Of a stretch of DNA of 54,361 nt, positions 36,055 through 45,061 are shown one piece after another. Under the pieces are notes generated by a model. It searched no databases. It was not told the origin of the DNA and saw only the letters and a list, made by a program, of their open reading frames with translations. The stretch is taken from assembly GCA_030744755.1 (NCBI GenBank), contig JASLPY010000030.1, forward strand, positions 1 through 54,361, read 5' to 3'. Every line of letters starts with the position of its first letter. Positions within the stretch are counted from its first letter, which is position 1. Source of the stretch: Kiritimatiellia bacterium (GTDB lineage Bacteria; Verrucomicrobiota; Kiritimatiellia; UBA8416; JADHWI01). The position numbers were made by a program, and so were the translations under genes.

Positions 36055-36107
36055 CTCCCAAGGCGGGTTCACGTGTTTCATCAGTCGCTTGATGGATCGC
36101 AAATAAC

Positions 36108-38444
36108 CTACCGATGCCACTCGGGGGCAATCATGCTGACGGCCTCCTCGAAGGTCGCCTGGCGCCGGAAGTCTTCTGGCTTGTACGCCGGCTTCTTTCC
36201 ATCCGGTTTCTGCCAGTTCGAATGCTGCCGGCCGTAGTATGAACCGTAGAACTGATAGTTTGCATCAACCCAGCGGGTCACGTGCATCATCTCCATCGGA
36301 GTGAGCATTTTGGAGTGGTCGTCTTTCTTGTTCTTAGGGTGTGACGGGTCCGTCAGGATATCAAACAAGGAGCTCTTGTATGTCCCGAGCTGTTTCGGTG
36401 GAAGAAAAGAGCCGTTGTAGTTGCCCTTGTCGCCCTGCTTGAAGGATGTGAACTCCGGGATGATTGGGCCGGCCAGCTGCTTGCTCGCAAGCTGTTCATA
36501 CGAGGTGCTGTACATCCGGGTTACTTCACCGGTGAGTTTCAAGCCTCCCTCTGTCTTTTTGCTGTCGTGGCATTTGACGCACTTGGCGTTCCAGATTGGC
36601 TGGATATCCGTGGGGTAATGGATGACCTGTCCCGCCTTTCCATCGCCACCGTTCCTGGCGAGGTCACATGGCTGGGGGGCCGGCTCACTTGGAGCTCGCT
36701 TTAATGCAAGTGGCGCCCCGGTCTTCCCAACGGATACTGCGTGGGTTGCCTGTCCATGGCATCCGGCGCAGGAACGGACCTCGCCGGGTTTGTAGTTCAC
36801 ATACGTTCTTTCCCTCTGGATTTCCCTGAAGTCCTTATCCAGTGCCTGGAAGAAGATGTTCCGGTTGGCCGGTACCTTGAAGTAGGCCGACCCATCCTTC
36901 TCAACCGGCACTACTCCCCACTGCACTCGCGGCCAGAGGGCTCCCTTCCACGACGAGCTGCTGTTGGCCGGTCCCCATCTCCTTCCTGTACTCCAGTAGC
37001 GGGGGAGTGCTTCATTGATTCTCAGCCATTTGATTTCGCCTGGCTTAATGCCTTCCATGCCCTGGTAAACGTTTGCAAGGATACAGAGGGCATGATCACC
37101 GCCTTTGTAAGAAGGATCGCGAACAATCTGTAGTAGAGGCGGCACTTTTCGAGGGATAACCGGGGTGGCATGCCATAGAGACAGAGTATCGTCATTGAGT
37201 AGCATACGATTGTTGCCCTCCAGATCAATGAGACGAAGCGAGTAGGCGTTTGCGACGTTCTTGTAGTGATCGGAAGGTTTGTCTTTGTAGGAAACGAGAA
37301 ACTCGTGATCGCTGACGGGGTAGGGGTGTGTGTAAAGATGACCGGCCTGTCCATTCCTGTTATGGACGTACTTTCCCTGCTCCGTGCGGAAATGCCAACC
37401 CGGTTCGGTCCTTCGTTCAATGAACACATGCGGCGTGATATTTGCTACCGCATACCGCTCATCGCCTTGTACATAGCCTTCGTCATCCGGGTCGGGACCT
37501 CGAGATCGAATGCCCCTCCTCGTATTGATCAGCATGATTGCCCCCAGGCATCCTCCCTGCGGGAAGTGGCATGTGCCCACAGTCACGATATGATCGCTGC
37601 CAGGAACGGGCCTGGGGTACATGTAGACGGTCGTACTGTCGTCAGCGATCCCATAGATCTCCTGCGGGCTGCTTCCGTCGGGGTTCATGGACCATATCGT
37701 CTTGCAGACACGCGCGCCCTTATCGATGTATTCCCAGCGGTGATACATAACGCGTCCGTCATCCAGGACTACCGGGCAGAACTCGCTGACGGGGCTGTGG
37801 TTAAGCTGCTCGACGTTCTTTCCATTGGGATCCATGCGGTGGAGAACTGGGACTACCAGGTGTGATGATCCACCACACAGGACTGTCCTTTCGCAGCGTG
37901 TCGAGGAGAAGATTATCTTTCCGTCGGGAAGATAGCATGGATGAATGTCGTCAGTGTGCCAGCCCTTCCTCCAGCGTGCAGCCTTTTCCTCTTCGTCCGC
38001 TGGTGGAAAAGATACCTGTCGCAGGCCCGTTCCATCCACCTTTACTTCCCATATCCGAAAACCGGCACCTGGATTCTCCCGGAAATCAAACAGAACCTTC
38101 TTTGCGTCAAACGACAGGCTGATATAGCCGATAAATCCTTTTCCGCCCGGGAGATCCGCGGCGGTAACGACAGGGCGCTCCTTGCGCGTCTTTAGATTGA
38201 AAACGTAGATGCCGTTCTCGGGAAGAAAGCGGTCACCACTCGTGCCGTTGTTTATGTCGGTGTAGTAATGATCCGAAGAATAAGGCTTGCGCTTCACGTA
38301 AACGATTTCTTCGGAACCCACATTCTTCTCGGAGACCTGCGTTTGCGTTGGGTCTATTGCGCTAAGAGCGCTACCCGAGACCAGCATTCCACCCAGCAAT
38401 ATTGCTAGCCCGACGGCAGTCTGTATTCTTGAGGTGTTGTGCAT
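36108..38444 (-). CDS. Exported di-haem HZS-alpha-like protein with PD40 blades
   Basis: A 778-residue secreted protein. A signal peptide (MHNTSRIQTAVGLAILLGGMLVSGSALS) is followed by PD40/TolB-like propeller segments (YISLSFDAKKVLFDFR, DDIHPCYLPDGKIIFSSTR, CPVVLDDGRVMYHRW). Two covalent haem motifs follow: SCAGCHG (559-563) and CVKCHDSK (622-626). The overall plan resembles the HZS-alpha-type proteins common in PVC genomes; similarity to hydrazine synthase alpha does not imply anammox. The ATG at 38444 has GGAGATAGAG just upstream; a longer frame to 38576 runs through hairpin repeat D and is rejected. It is the last gene of the envelope array and may oxidise a bound substrate or carry electrons. 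Confidence 0.75.
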   Translation of the reverse strand: MHNTSRIQTAVGLAILLGGMLVSGSALSAIDPTQTQVSEKNVGSEEIVYVKRKPYSSDHYYTDINNGTSGDRFLPENGIYVFNLKTRKERPVVTAADLPGGKGFIGYISLSFDAKKVLFDFRENPGAGFRIWEVKVDGTGLRQVSFPPADEEEKAARWRKGWHTDDIHPCYLPDGKIIFSSTRCERTVLCGGSSHLVVPVLHRMDPNGKNVEQLNHSPVSEFCPVVLDDGRVMYHRWEYIDKGARVCKTIWSMNPDGSSPQEIYGIADDSTTVYMYPRPVPGSDHIVTVGTCHFPQGGCLGAIMLINTRRGIRSRGPDPDDEGYVQGDERYAVANITPHVFIERRTEPGWHFRTEQGKYVHNRNGQAGHLYTHPYPVSDHEFLVSYKDKPSDHYKNVANAYSLRLIDLEGNNRMLLNDDTLSLWHATPVIPRKVPPLLQIVRDPSYKGGDHALCILANVYQGMEGIKPGEIKWLRINEALPRYWSTGRRWGPANSSSSWKGALWPRVQWGVVPVEKDGSAYFKVPANRNIFFQALDKDFREIQRERTYVNYKPGEVRSCAGCHGQATHAVSVGKTGAPLALKRAPSEPAPQPCDLARNGGDGKAGQVIHYPTDIQPIWNAKCVKCHDSKKTEGGLKLTGEVTRMYSTSYEQLASKQLAGPIIPEFTSFKQGDKGNYNGSFLPPKQLGTYKSSLFDILTDPSHPKNKKDDHSKMLTPMEMMHVTRWVDANYQFYGSYYGRQHSNWQKPDGKKPAYKPEDFRRQATFEEAVSMIAPEWHR

Positions 38445-38490
38445 CTCTATCTCCGTGTATTTTCTGTTCTGCCAAGCTCTGGCGTACGAT

Positions 38491-38556
38491 TCGGAAGTCT
38501 TTGCGACTTCCGCTACATCTGGCACCGCAAGTAGCGGAACTTGCCAAAAGTTCCGA
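38491..38556. repeat. Repeat family D: inward hairpin pair
   Basis: The left unit (38491-38516) has stem GGAAGTC / GACTTCC around TTTGC, then GCTAC. The right unit (38531-38556) is GTAGC, then stem GGAACTT / AAGTTCC around GCCAA. The two units are inverted copies with changed but still pairing stems. They lie in the 115-base gap between the fused propeller-HEAT gene and the di-haem gene on the - strand. Confidence 0.8.
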
Positions 38557-38559
38557 CTG

Positions 38560-41500
38560 TCATTTCTCAGCAACAAAGACTTTACCCTTTTCGTCCAGCA
38601 GACGCACGCGAAACCACCATGGGCCGCCTGTATTTGCCACCTTTATCAGGAAGCGGTTCTTGCCCTGCTTGAGAGGGATCCTGGTGCTCGGAACCGGGAC
38701 GGTCGTCGAAGCAGACAGGTTCGCCAGGGCATTGACTTTTTCGGACACTTTTTTGTCATTTACCCACAACTTGTAGCTGTTGTCGGCCTCTATATAGGCC
38801 TGTGCGACCTGTTCCGATGGAGACTCAATGTCCGCCACCCCGTAGGCAATGCCAAAGTGCGCGGGTGGGGGCATCAACATGGCCACGTTGAGCTTGCCGG
38901 ACGCTTCCGTAACACTTGTCTCCTGCCAGCCAATATCCAGGAGTTTCGCCTCCGGCTTCTCGCCGCGCGGTAGAATCTCCATGTCCCAGACGATCTTGAC
39001 ACTGTACTTCTTGTCGAAGTCGACCTCTTTTTCGGGAGGATATGCCTTCGCAAAGCCAGAGTTCCCTTTATCGTTCGAGAAGGAGCCCAGTATTCTCCAC
39101 TTTCCAATATACCCCTGTGCGGCAGCGACGGCCGCTATGTTTTCTTCGCCCCCGAGTTGGGCCAGGCTTTCGGCGGCACGTAAGCGGCATTCAACATCTT
39201 CGCCTTCAAGATAGGGCTTCAGCAAATCAAGTGCCTTGTTGAATTCGCTGGGTGCCCTGCGACTTGCGAGAAGCTTGAAGGCGGCCAGGCGGATGATCGG
39301 ATTGTCGTCGTGAATCAGTGCTCGCAGGTAGTCGACCGTCCCTTCGCGCGGGGCAACGTCATCAGGCATCAGTGCGAGACTCTTCAGGGCGGTAACGGCC
39401 ACGGCCGCGTTCTTGTCAATGATCAGCGGACGAAACACTTCAAACAGATCCGCCCTGTCGTACAGCGAGCGACAGCGAACGGCCAAGGCCCTTATCCTGT
39501 CGTCCTCGTGCCCCAGAAAATCCGTGAAAAGAGCGGTGTGTCTTTCCGCGCCGAGTGTGACAATGGCCTGGAGGCAGGGGTAGACCGTTTCCGGAGGGAG
39601 CGAGTCGTCTTTCTTCAAAGAAGCGGAAATCGCGTCCGCCATCTGCCCTGATGGACAGACTGTTGTGGCAAAGAACACGGCTGTCCTGAACAAGTCACTC
39701 TTCCCCGATGTGAATACGGATTGAAGGTGTAACGATACATCTTCGGCGTTGAAAGACTTGAGAATGCTCTGGCCAAGGCTGTGAGCCCGGCCTTCAGGCT
39801 TATGGCGGGCGACGAGTCGTACAACCAGGGGGATGGCCCTCTTGTCGGCATGTAGCAGGCCCTCGATGACCTGGTACTGTCTTTTTTCACTTCCCGAAAC
39901 CGCGTCATACATTTCTTCCAGCCTTGCAAGCGCTTCGTCTGTGCCAAGAAAGGCAAGGGTGTGAGCCGTCGTGGCCGTAAGTTGTGGAGCGGGGTTATCC
40001 GTCAGTGCCTTCACTACCAACCAGGCTTCTTCCGGATGACTTCTGGCGCAAAGATGCGCTGCCTCAGCGCGTACCGACGGTTCCTCGTCCTTGAGAAGCT
40101 TGCGAACGACCGCGAAGGCCTCTTCGGTTCCGATGATATCGAGCGCTTCCAGCGCAGCCCGGCGAAGCACAGCATCCTTGTCCCTGGAACTTTGCTCCAC
40201 TCCGGCATACAGGTCCGCCCCCCGGATCCTCGAGAGGGCCACCAGGGCACGACCCTTTACCCAGGAGCTCTGGCCTTCTTTCAAGAGTCGCTCTATTTGC
40301 GGTGCAGCCGCCTCAACCTTGTGTCTGCCCAGCCGCTCAAGAGCCCCGGCCTGCATTATCCAGTCTTCAGACGACAGTTGCTGCACCGAGCGCTGGACAT
40401 CAACGGCCGCGAGATGGCTCCCCTTCACGGTTTCTGCAGTTGCGTTCACTATCCACGTCTTACTGATCGGGGATGAAGGCTTGTCGCGGCGCTGACCGGG
40501 AACAAGATAGAGCATGCCGGCGTGAATGGCGAAGTTCCTTACCGGATCGGCACTCTCCGGCCAAGGCATGAATTCGCGCTCGTTGCCGCTGTTCATGTCG
40601 ATGTGGCGCAGCCCGCTGCTCGTGCCGAGGAAGAGATCCGTCCCTATTACTTGCGGCCGGCCTACCGCAGGCTCTGCGATCGGAGCAATCCACAGCACCT
40701 GTCCGTCATGAATATCCATGGCGGCCAGGAAGTACTCACCAAGAACGATGACCTTCTCCCCGCACTGCCCGAGAACACGGGTTGGATTAATCTGTGCGTT
40801 CTGCCAGACGAGGGCACCGGTTTCGGCATCCAGACCGATAACGGATTTGGCGTCACGAGTATGACAGATCACCAACTTGTCGGCGACAATCGGAGCAGAT
40901 CCACCTGGTCCCCAGGGATCCATAGGGTCCCACGGATCCTCCGGACCCCATGGTGGACCGGCAGATTTGTAGTTATGGACCCATTCTATCCTGCCATCAC
41001 GTATGTCACATTTTGCCACCATCCCTGGAGCGGGAGAATAGACTGCGCCGTTATGGACGCTTACTCCATTGCAGAGTATTCTGCATCTCGCGTCAGTTCG
41101 CTGTGGAAGCGATCTGCGCCAGATGACAGATCCTGTTTCTGCGTCCATGCAGACAAGGGATGTGGAGAAACCAAGCCGGTCTTTCGTCCAGACATGATTG
41201 ACCCTCTCGGTCGCCAGGCTGTGAGTGAAGATCTGCCCTTCGAGTATCTTCGGCCCGACAACGGGTATTCCCCATATCCTGGCTTCTCCTGCTTCCCGTC
41301 CCCAACGGAAAGCTCCGGAGTTCGCGTCGAGACATACCATGTACGTTGGCCAGTGGCCATACCCGCATCCTGTGTAAATGTTCCTCCCGACAATCGAAGG
41401 GCGCAATCTGCCAGGTTTGTCCTTTCTCCAAACGCCTCCGGAATCCTTCCCCCCGGTGCCCTCTTTCCGACTCTTCGTAGAATCAGCATGGAAGATCTGG

Positions 41501-43305
41501 GTCCATGTCCGTAGCGGCGAACCGGTGTCATGGCCGTCATACCAACACATGGAATCGCTGGAAGAGAGCAGGATGTTCGTGCCGCTGAACTGAATGGACA
41601 ACCGGCCGATGCTCTCTTCGTATCCGTCTTTCGCAATCGGCCAGAGCCGCGCCAGCGGGAGTTTCACGACTTGATGTCTAAGCGAGGAAAGGGCAGGGGG
41701 AAGCGTCAGGTGTCCGGTTCCCCGCTTCAGCGGATCTGAACTTGGATGTTGGGCGTTGGACCTCGGGCGTTGGGCGTTGGACCTCGGGCGTCTCGCGTTC
41801 TCCCGCTCAACTCCCTGCAGCAGTTCTCGAATATCCCCTGCCGTGGCTTCCCCTCCCATCCAGGGGAACCTGTCATCGCTCTTTACATCCGCAAAGGCGG
41901 CCGCGAGCTCGTTCGGATCATCGCCCCGCGATATGGCAATCCACATTCCCACCTGTGCCCGTGCCCTAAGTTCCGCATCAACCGAGTGCGCAAAGATATC
42001 CTGGAACAAGCGTCTTGGGGCCTGGCCGCGGCCTCTTTCCAGTTCCTTGCTCGCGAGAATCATCAGTCCCTGCTGCGCCGTTGCCGACCACGGGTAGCGC
42101 CTGAACAGGGCCAGCAATTCGGAGGGACTACGTTCAGCCAGGCTGTCCTGCCCAATATCTCTCCTGCACTTCTTTTCCTGCAACTCGCGAAGCCCCTGCA
42201 AATCATGGCCGGGAAGACGTTTCAGGTGCCAGTCAATAACCGCGCAGGCATCGGCAAGGTCCATTCCGTCTTTTCCGGATATGGTGGAGTTATGCGCGAA
42301 TGATCTGCCGATCAGGGCATCGAGCTTCTTTTCCTGGCCTGCAATTTGACTGCGCAGAAGAAGTTCCCAGGTCTCCTTGTTGTTCCGGGGATCCAACCGT
42401 GCCAGCCAACCTCCTTGTTGATCGCCGTGATGCTCGCCGGCCAGGTTAAACAGAAATCGCTGGGCCACTTCCAACAACCCACTTGCACGGGGATCATTCC
42501 CACTCTTCTCCAGTATGCCTATGAGCTCGCGAAACAGCTCCCCGGCTCGGAGCGAACTGCCTATCCAATGGTGAAACCTTGCCCTGGCAAACATCCAGCC
42601 GGGGTCGTTCTTGCTCCCCGCAACGACCTCGTCGAAGGCTACTGCCGCCTCGAAAATCCTTCCCCTGCGCAGGTAGGTGATCAACTGCATGATATAGAGG
42701 TCACTAAGCACCGGATGGTCAAGTGAAACATAGCCGGCGTCCCTAAGGACCTTCAGCTGTCTCGCTGACCGGTCAAAGTCCAGGTCCGCTGCAGTGAAGC
42801 CAGAGAAAACGGGCCGGATTCTAAGCGCAGCCATCTGTCTGTTTACGGCTGCAGCCAGAGTAGTGTCAGAGGTGACCTGTTCTCCATCGAACCCTCCACG
42901 CGGGATCACTACGGGAGGGGACATGTTGGAAAAGGGGAAGTGGAGGATCGCATCATTCAGAAGGGATGCAACGTTTGCGCGCCCATCTGCCATGCGCCCC
43001 CTGTAAGTTGTCGAGATATGCCCTTTCACCCCAAGCTCTTCGATGACCCTGTCACTACACAGGCGGTGCAGTGCCTCAATCGTCAACGACAGGTCTCCGG
43101 GGTGGTCCGCAATAAGCTTGTTAAGAAGTCTCTGCCGTCTGGTGTGGTCGCCGCTCGCGTAAGCCTGGTCGACCTGTGCCCAAACGGCACCGACGTCAGC
43201 CTGGGCCCAGGTAGCGTGAGGCAGAACCAGGAATGCTAAGCTTATGCCGAGCAGACAGGTGATGCCTCGATCAATTTCAGAACAAGATTTCGTCACAGCT
43301 TTCAT
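38560..43305 (-). CDS. Giant exported fusion: PQQ-like propeller + HEAT + PA14-like end
   Basis: A 1581-residue secreted protein. The signal peptide ends near TWA. Residues about 35-530 form a helical, TPR-like part. An in-frame repeat insert (ENARRPRSNAQRPRSNAQ) lies at about 504-521. A PQQ-like propeller follows to about 960 (blades such as ETGALVWQNAQINPTRVLGQ). HEAT repeats run from LSSEDWIMQAGALERLG to about 1400. The end is a beta-sandwich (YIEADNSYKLWVNDKKV, then NRFLIKVANTGGPWWFRVRLLDEKG) of a carbohydrate-binding type. The N-terminal 950 residues match the separate gene at 48766, and the rest matches the separate gene at 46779. Thus it is the fused form of two neighbours. Function is unknown; a large envelope scaffold is the best guess. 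Confidence 0.8.
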   Translation of the reverse strand: MKAVTKSCSEIDRGITCLLGISLAFLVLPHATWAQADVGAVWAQVDQAYASGDHTRRQRLLNKLIADHPGDLSLTIEALHRLCSDRVIEELGVKGHISTTYRGRMADGRANVASLLNDAILHFPFSNMSPPVVIPRGGFDGEQVTSDTTLAAAVNRQMAALRIRPVFSGFTAADLDFDRSARQLKVLRDAGYVSLDHPVLSDLYIMQLITYLRRGRIFEAAVAFDEVVAGSKNDPGWMFARARFHHWIGSSLRAGELFRELIGILEKSGNDPRASGLLEVAQRFLFNLAGEHHGDQQGGWLARLDPRNNKETWELLLRSQIAGQEKKLDALIGRSFAHNSTISGKDGMDLADACAVIDWHLKRLPGHDLQGLRELQEKKCRRDIGQDSLAERSPSELLALFRRYPWSATAQQGLMILASKELERGRGQAPRRLFQDIFAHSVDAELRARAQVGMWIAISRGDDPNELAAAFADVKSDDRFPWMGGEATAGDIRELLQGVERENARRPRSNAQRPRSNAQHPSSDPLKRGTGHLTLPPALSSLRHQVVKLPLARLWPIAKDGYEESIGRLSIQFSGTNILLSSSDSMCWYDGHDTGSPLRTWTQIFHADSTKSRKEGTGGKDSGGVWRKDKPGRLRPSIVGRNIYTGCGYGHWPTYMVCLDANSGAFRWGREAGEARIWGIPVVGPKILEGQIFTHSLATERVNHVWTKDRLGFSTSLVCMDAETGSVIWRRSLPQRTDARCRILCNGVSVHNGAVYSPAPGMVAKCDIRDGRIEWVHNYKSAGPPWGPEDPWDPMDPWGPGGSAPIVADKLVICHTRDAKSVIGLDAETGALVWQNAQINPTRVLGQCGEKVIVLGEYFLAAMDIHDGQVLWIAPIAEPAVGRPQVIGTDLFLGTSSGLRHIDMNSGNEREFMPWPESADPVRNFAIHAGMLYLVPGQRRDKPSSPISKTWIVNATAETVKGSHLAAVDVQRSVQQLSSEDWIMQAGALERLGRHKVEAAAPQIERLLKEGQSSWVKGRALVALSRIRGADLYAGVEQSSRDKDAVLRRAALEALDIIGTEEAFAVVRKLLKDEEPSVRAEAAHLCARSHPEEAWLVVKALTDNPAPQLTATTAHTLAFLGTDEALARLEEMYDAVSGSEKRQYQVIEGLLHADKRAIPLVVRLVARHKPEGRAHSLGQSILKSFNAEDVSLHLQSVFTSGKSDLFRTAVFFATTVCPSGQMADAISASLKKDDSLPPETVYPCLQAIVTLGAERHTALFTDFLGHEDDRIRALAVRCRSLYDRADLFEVFRPLIIDKNAAVAVTALKSLALMPDDVAPREGTVDYLRALIHDDNPIIRLAAFKLLASRRAPSEFNKALDLLKPYLEGEDVECRLRAAESLAQLGGEENIAAVAAAQGYIGKWRILGSFSNDKGNSGFAKAYPPEKEVDFDKKYSVKIVWDMEILPRGEKPEAKLLDIGWQETSVTEASGKLNVAMLMPPPAHFGIAYGVADIESPSEQVAQAYIEADNSYKLWVNDKKVSEKVNALANLSASTTVPVPSTRIPLKQGKNRFLIKVANTGGPWWFRVRLLDEKGKVFVAEK
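41742..41795. repeat. In-frame TTGGGCGTTGG-type repeat in the fused propeller gene
   Basis: GGGCGTTGGACCTC and GGGCGTTGG units alternate here, read on the - strand as SNAQRPRSNAQ. The paralogue at 48766 has a shorter version of the same peptide at the matching site (51310-51335). The insert sits in the linker before the propeller, where extra residues are tolerated. Confidence 0.8.
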
Positions 43306-43368
43306 CGTTCAACTCTATACCGGCATCCAGCCAGTGGTGGGACTTACATAAGCTTCGGAACACCCAGA

Positions 43369-43499
43369 GTAGGCGCCTATCTCCGAGAGGCGCCAGTGGC
43401 AGTACCGCGGCGGTATTGTGAATGAATGACGCTTCCGCCGACCATTCTCTCTGCCGCCACATTCCTGCCGCCCTGCGCCTCTCGGAGATAGGCGCCTAC
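43369..43499. repeat. Repeat family A, copy 4: inward hairpin pair
   Basis: The left unit has GTA, then stem GGCGCCT (43372-43378) / AGGCGCC (43388-43394) around ATCTCCGAG. The right unit has stem GCGCCT (43475-43480) / AGGCGC (43490-43495) around CTCGGAGAT, then TAC. The layout matches copy 1 but with a different stem. It fills much of the 268-base gap upstream of the giant fusion gene, so it could lie in that gene's leader. Confidence 0.85.
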
Positions 43500-43573
43500 T
43501 TTGGAAGCGTCCCAGAATTACCTTCAGTAACCGCTATTCCAAGCTAGACTCCACATCGGCAGCAAAACCCCCG

Positions 43574-44875
43574 TTACTCCGCTATTACCTCGTAATACTC
43601 TGCGACCTGCTTTCGGAATTCAGGTGAGATCTGTTGAACGTATTTCTGGATTGCGGCGGACCGTTGTCTTTTTTCGAGCGCGGTGATCGTGGTCTGCGTC
43701 CGTTTCACTCTTTCCCCGGCGGGTCGTGTACTGGATGAGTCCAGCTTCATCTCACCCTCGCCGCCACCCCCTGGAAGACTCATCATCGCGATAGGCACTT
43801 TTAACAGGACAGGCAGGTTCCCGGGTCCCAGTTCTATCACTTCCAGGTCCTCTTCCGGCGGTTCTTCCTCCATGCTCGGCGCCACGTCGTTGTCTTCCTC
43901 GTCTATTACCTCTTTCACTTCCAGTGGTGCGATATCCATCAGCTCTTCCATGGGCAGGCCTTCCAACTCTCCGACGGCATCTATGCCTGCGGCCTCTACG
44001 GGTGGCTCTTCCATCCCGTCCGTGAGAGCCTCCGCCATTTGCGGGGGAGCTGTTTCTTCGAGCGCAGACAGAATCTTTTCCAATTCCTTAAGGGCATCCA
44101 GTCCCTCGTCCTGGTGATCCAACGCATCCGCGGCCCTTTTCTCCCGTATGCTGGCAGCGGCATCCTCGAGCAACGCCCGCGGATCGCTCTTCTCCATGGA
44201 TCCCTGTGCCTTCTGCAGTTGTTCCAGGACTTCGCCTTCGCTTACTCCATCGACGGTTTCTTCGAGTTTCTCTCCGAAACCCGTAAGTCTCTCTACGAGC
44301 TGCTCCTGTGTGTCTGCGATCTTTTCTTCCTCCTTTTCAGCGGCTGCAGGATCGACAAGCAGTGCCTTACCCCAGTCCAGGGTCTTATCCCTGAGAAGCT
44401 CCTCGGCTTCGATTATGGCAGCGATCTCGGCAAGCAGATCATCCAGGTTAAGGGAAGAAGCGGTTTCATCCAGCAACCGGTCCAACTCGGTGATTATGGT
44501 TTGAATCTCCTTTCCTGCACTGTCGAGATGTGGATACGCATTGTCTGTCCTGGTTCGCGCCTTTCTAAGGAATCCGGTCACGGAGGGAACATTCTCGCCC
44601 TGTACTTTGGCCAGTGAGACGCCCATCTTGGCAACGGTATCCCCGCCGCCTTCCTTCGCCAGACGGTTTGATTCCAGGTCGGCCAGCAGCCAATCGATCC
44701 TGTCGACTGTTCGCCCCAGGTCCAGGCCAACATTCGACTGTCTGCGTTCCTCGATTCGTATCCGCTCGATTGCCTTCGGCGCTCGACTCGGCGCATCGTT
44801 CTGAGCCCTGGAACATATGGGCATGAGTAGAACCAGGAGTGCCGTCAGAAGATGGTCTCTGATTCTCTGTTTCAT
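43574..44875 (-). CDS. Exported acidic coiled-coil protein with EYYEVIAE tail
   Basis: A 433-residue protein of unknown function. A signal peptide (MKQRIRDHLLTALLVLLMPICSRA) is followed by a long, Glu/Leu-rich helical region with coiled-coil character (about 45-300), an acidic Pro/Glu stretch (EEDNDVAPSMEEEPPEEDLEV), a Gly patch (GGGGEGE) and a compact basic end. The last 43 residues (TQTTITALEKRQRSAAIQ, then YVQQISPEFRKQVAEYYEVIAE) are nearly the same as the end of the partial protein at 54044. Proteins of this plan accompany envelope operons with squalene-cyclase-like proteins in PVC bacteria. CGGAGG precedes the ATG. The tail may be an interaction or sorting element. Confidence 0.75.
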   Translation of the reverse strand: MKQRIRDHLLTALLVLLMPICSRAQNDAPSRAPKAIERIRIEERRQSNVGLDLGRTVDRIDWLLADLESNRLAKEGGGDTVAKMGVSLAKVQGENVPSVTGFLRKARTRTDNAYPHLDSAGKEIQTIITELDRLLDETASSLNLDDLLAEIAAIIEAEELLRDKTLDWGKALLVDPAAAEKEEEKIADTQEQLVERLTGFGEKLEETVDGVSEGEVLEQLQKAQGSMEKSDPRALLEDAAASIREKRAADALDHQDEGLDALKELEKILSALEETAPPQMAEALTDGMEEPPVEAAGIDAVGELEGLPMEELMDIAPLEVKEVIDEEDNDVAPSMEEEPPEEDLEVIELGPGNLPVLLKVPIAMMSLPGGGGEGEMKLDSSSTRPAGERVKRTQTTITALEKRQRSAAIQKYVQQISPEFRKQVAEYYEVIAE

Positions 44876-44940
44876 TGCCGCCTCCGAACCCCTGTCCTGT
44901 GGCGGGATAAGGGTTCGTTCTCCATGCCGTTGCGCTCTTC

Positions 44941-44992
44941 GGGAGGGACGACGGCCTCGGCGTCCACGGGCAGCGGGGCCGCTGCCCCTCCC
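44941..44992. repeat. Repeat family B, copy 3: outward hairpin pair
   Basis: GGGAG is followed by unit 1 (44946-44965), with stem GGACGAC / GGCGTCC (one mismatch) around GGCCTC, then AC. Unit 2 (44968-44987) has stem GGGCAGC / GCTGCCC around GGGGCC and is followed by CTCCC. The units point outward, the opposite of copies 1 and 2. It lies between two same-strand genes of the envelope array. Confidence 0.8.
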
Positions 44993-45061
44993 ATTGCACA
45001 ATTGTGGCGCACTGTTGTCAGATTCCCGTCCCCTCGACGTGCTTGTTCGTAGCAGATGCCA

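Noticed and set aside
36108..38444. Evidence for anammox metabolism from the HZS-alpha-like protein
   Set aside because: Only one subunit-like protein is present, with no hydrazine synthase beta/gamma or hydrazine dehydrogenase genes, and this domain is common in non-anammox PVC genomes.
41742..41795. CRISPR-like tandem repeat
   Set aside because: Units are short and degenerate, there are no unique spacers, no cas genes are near, and the tract lies in frame inside a gene.
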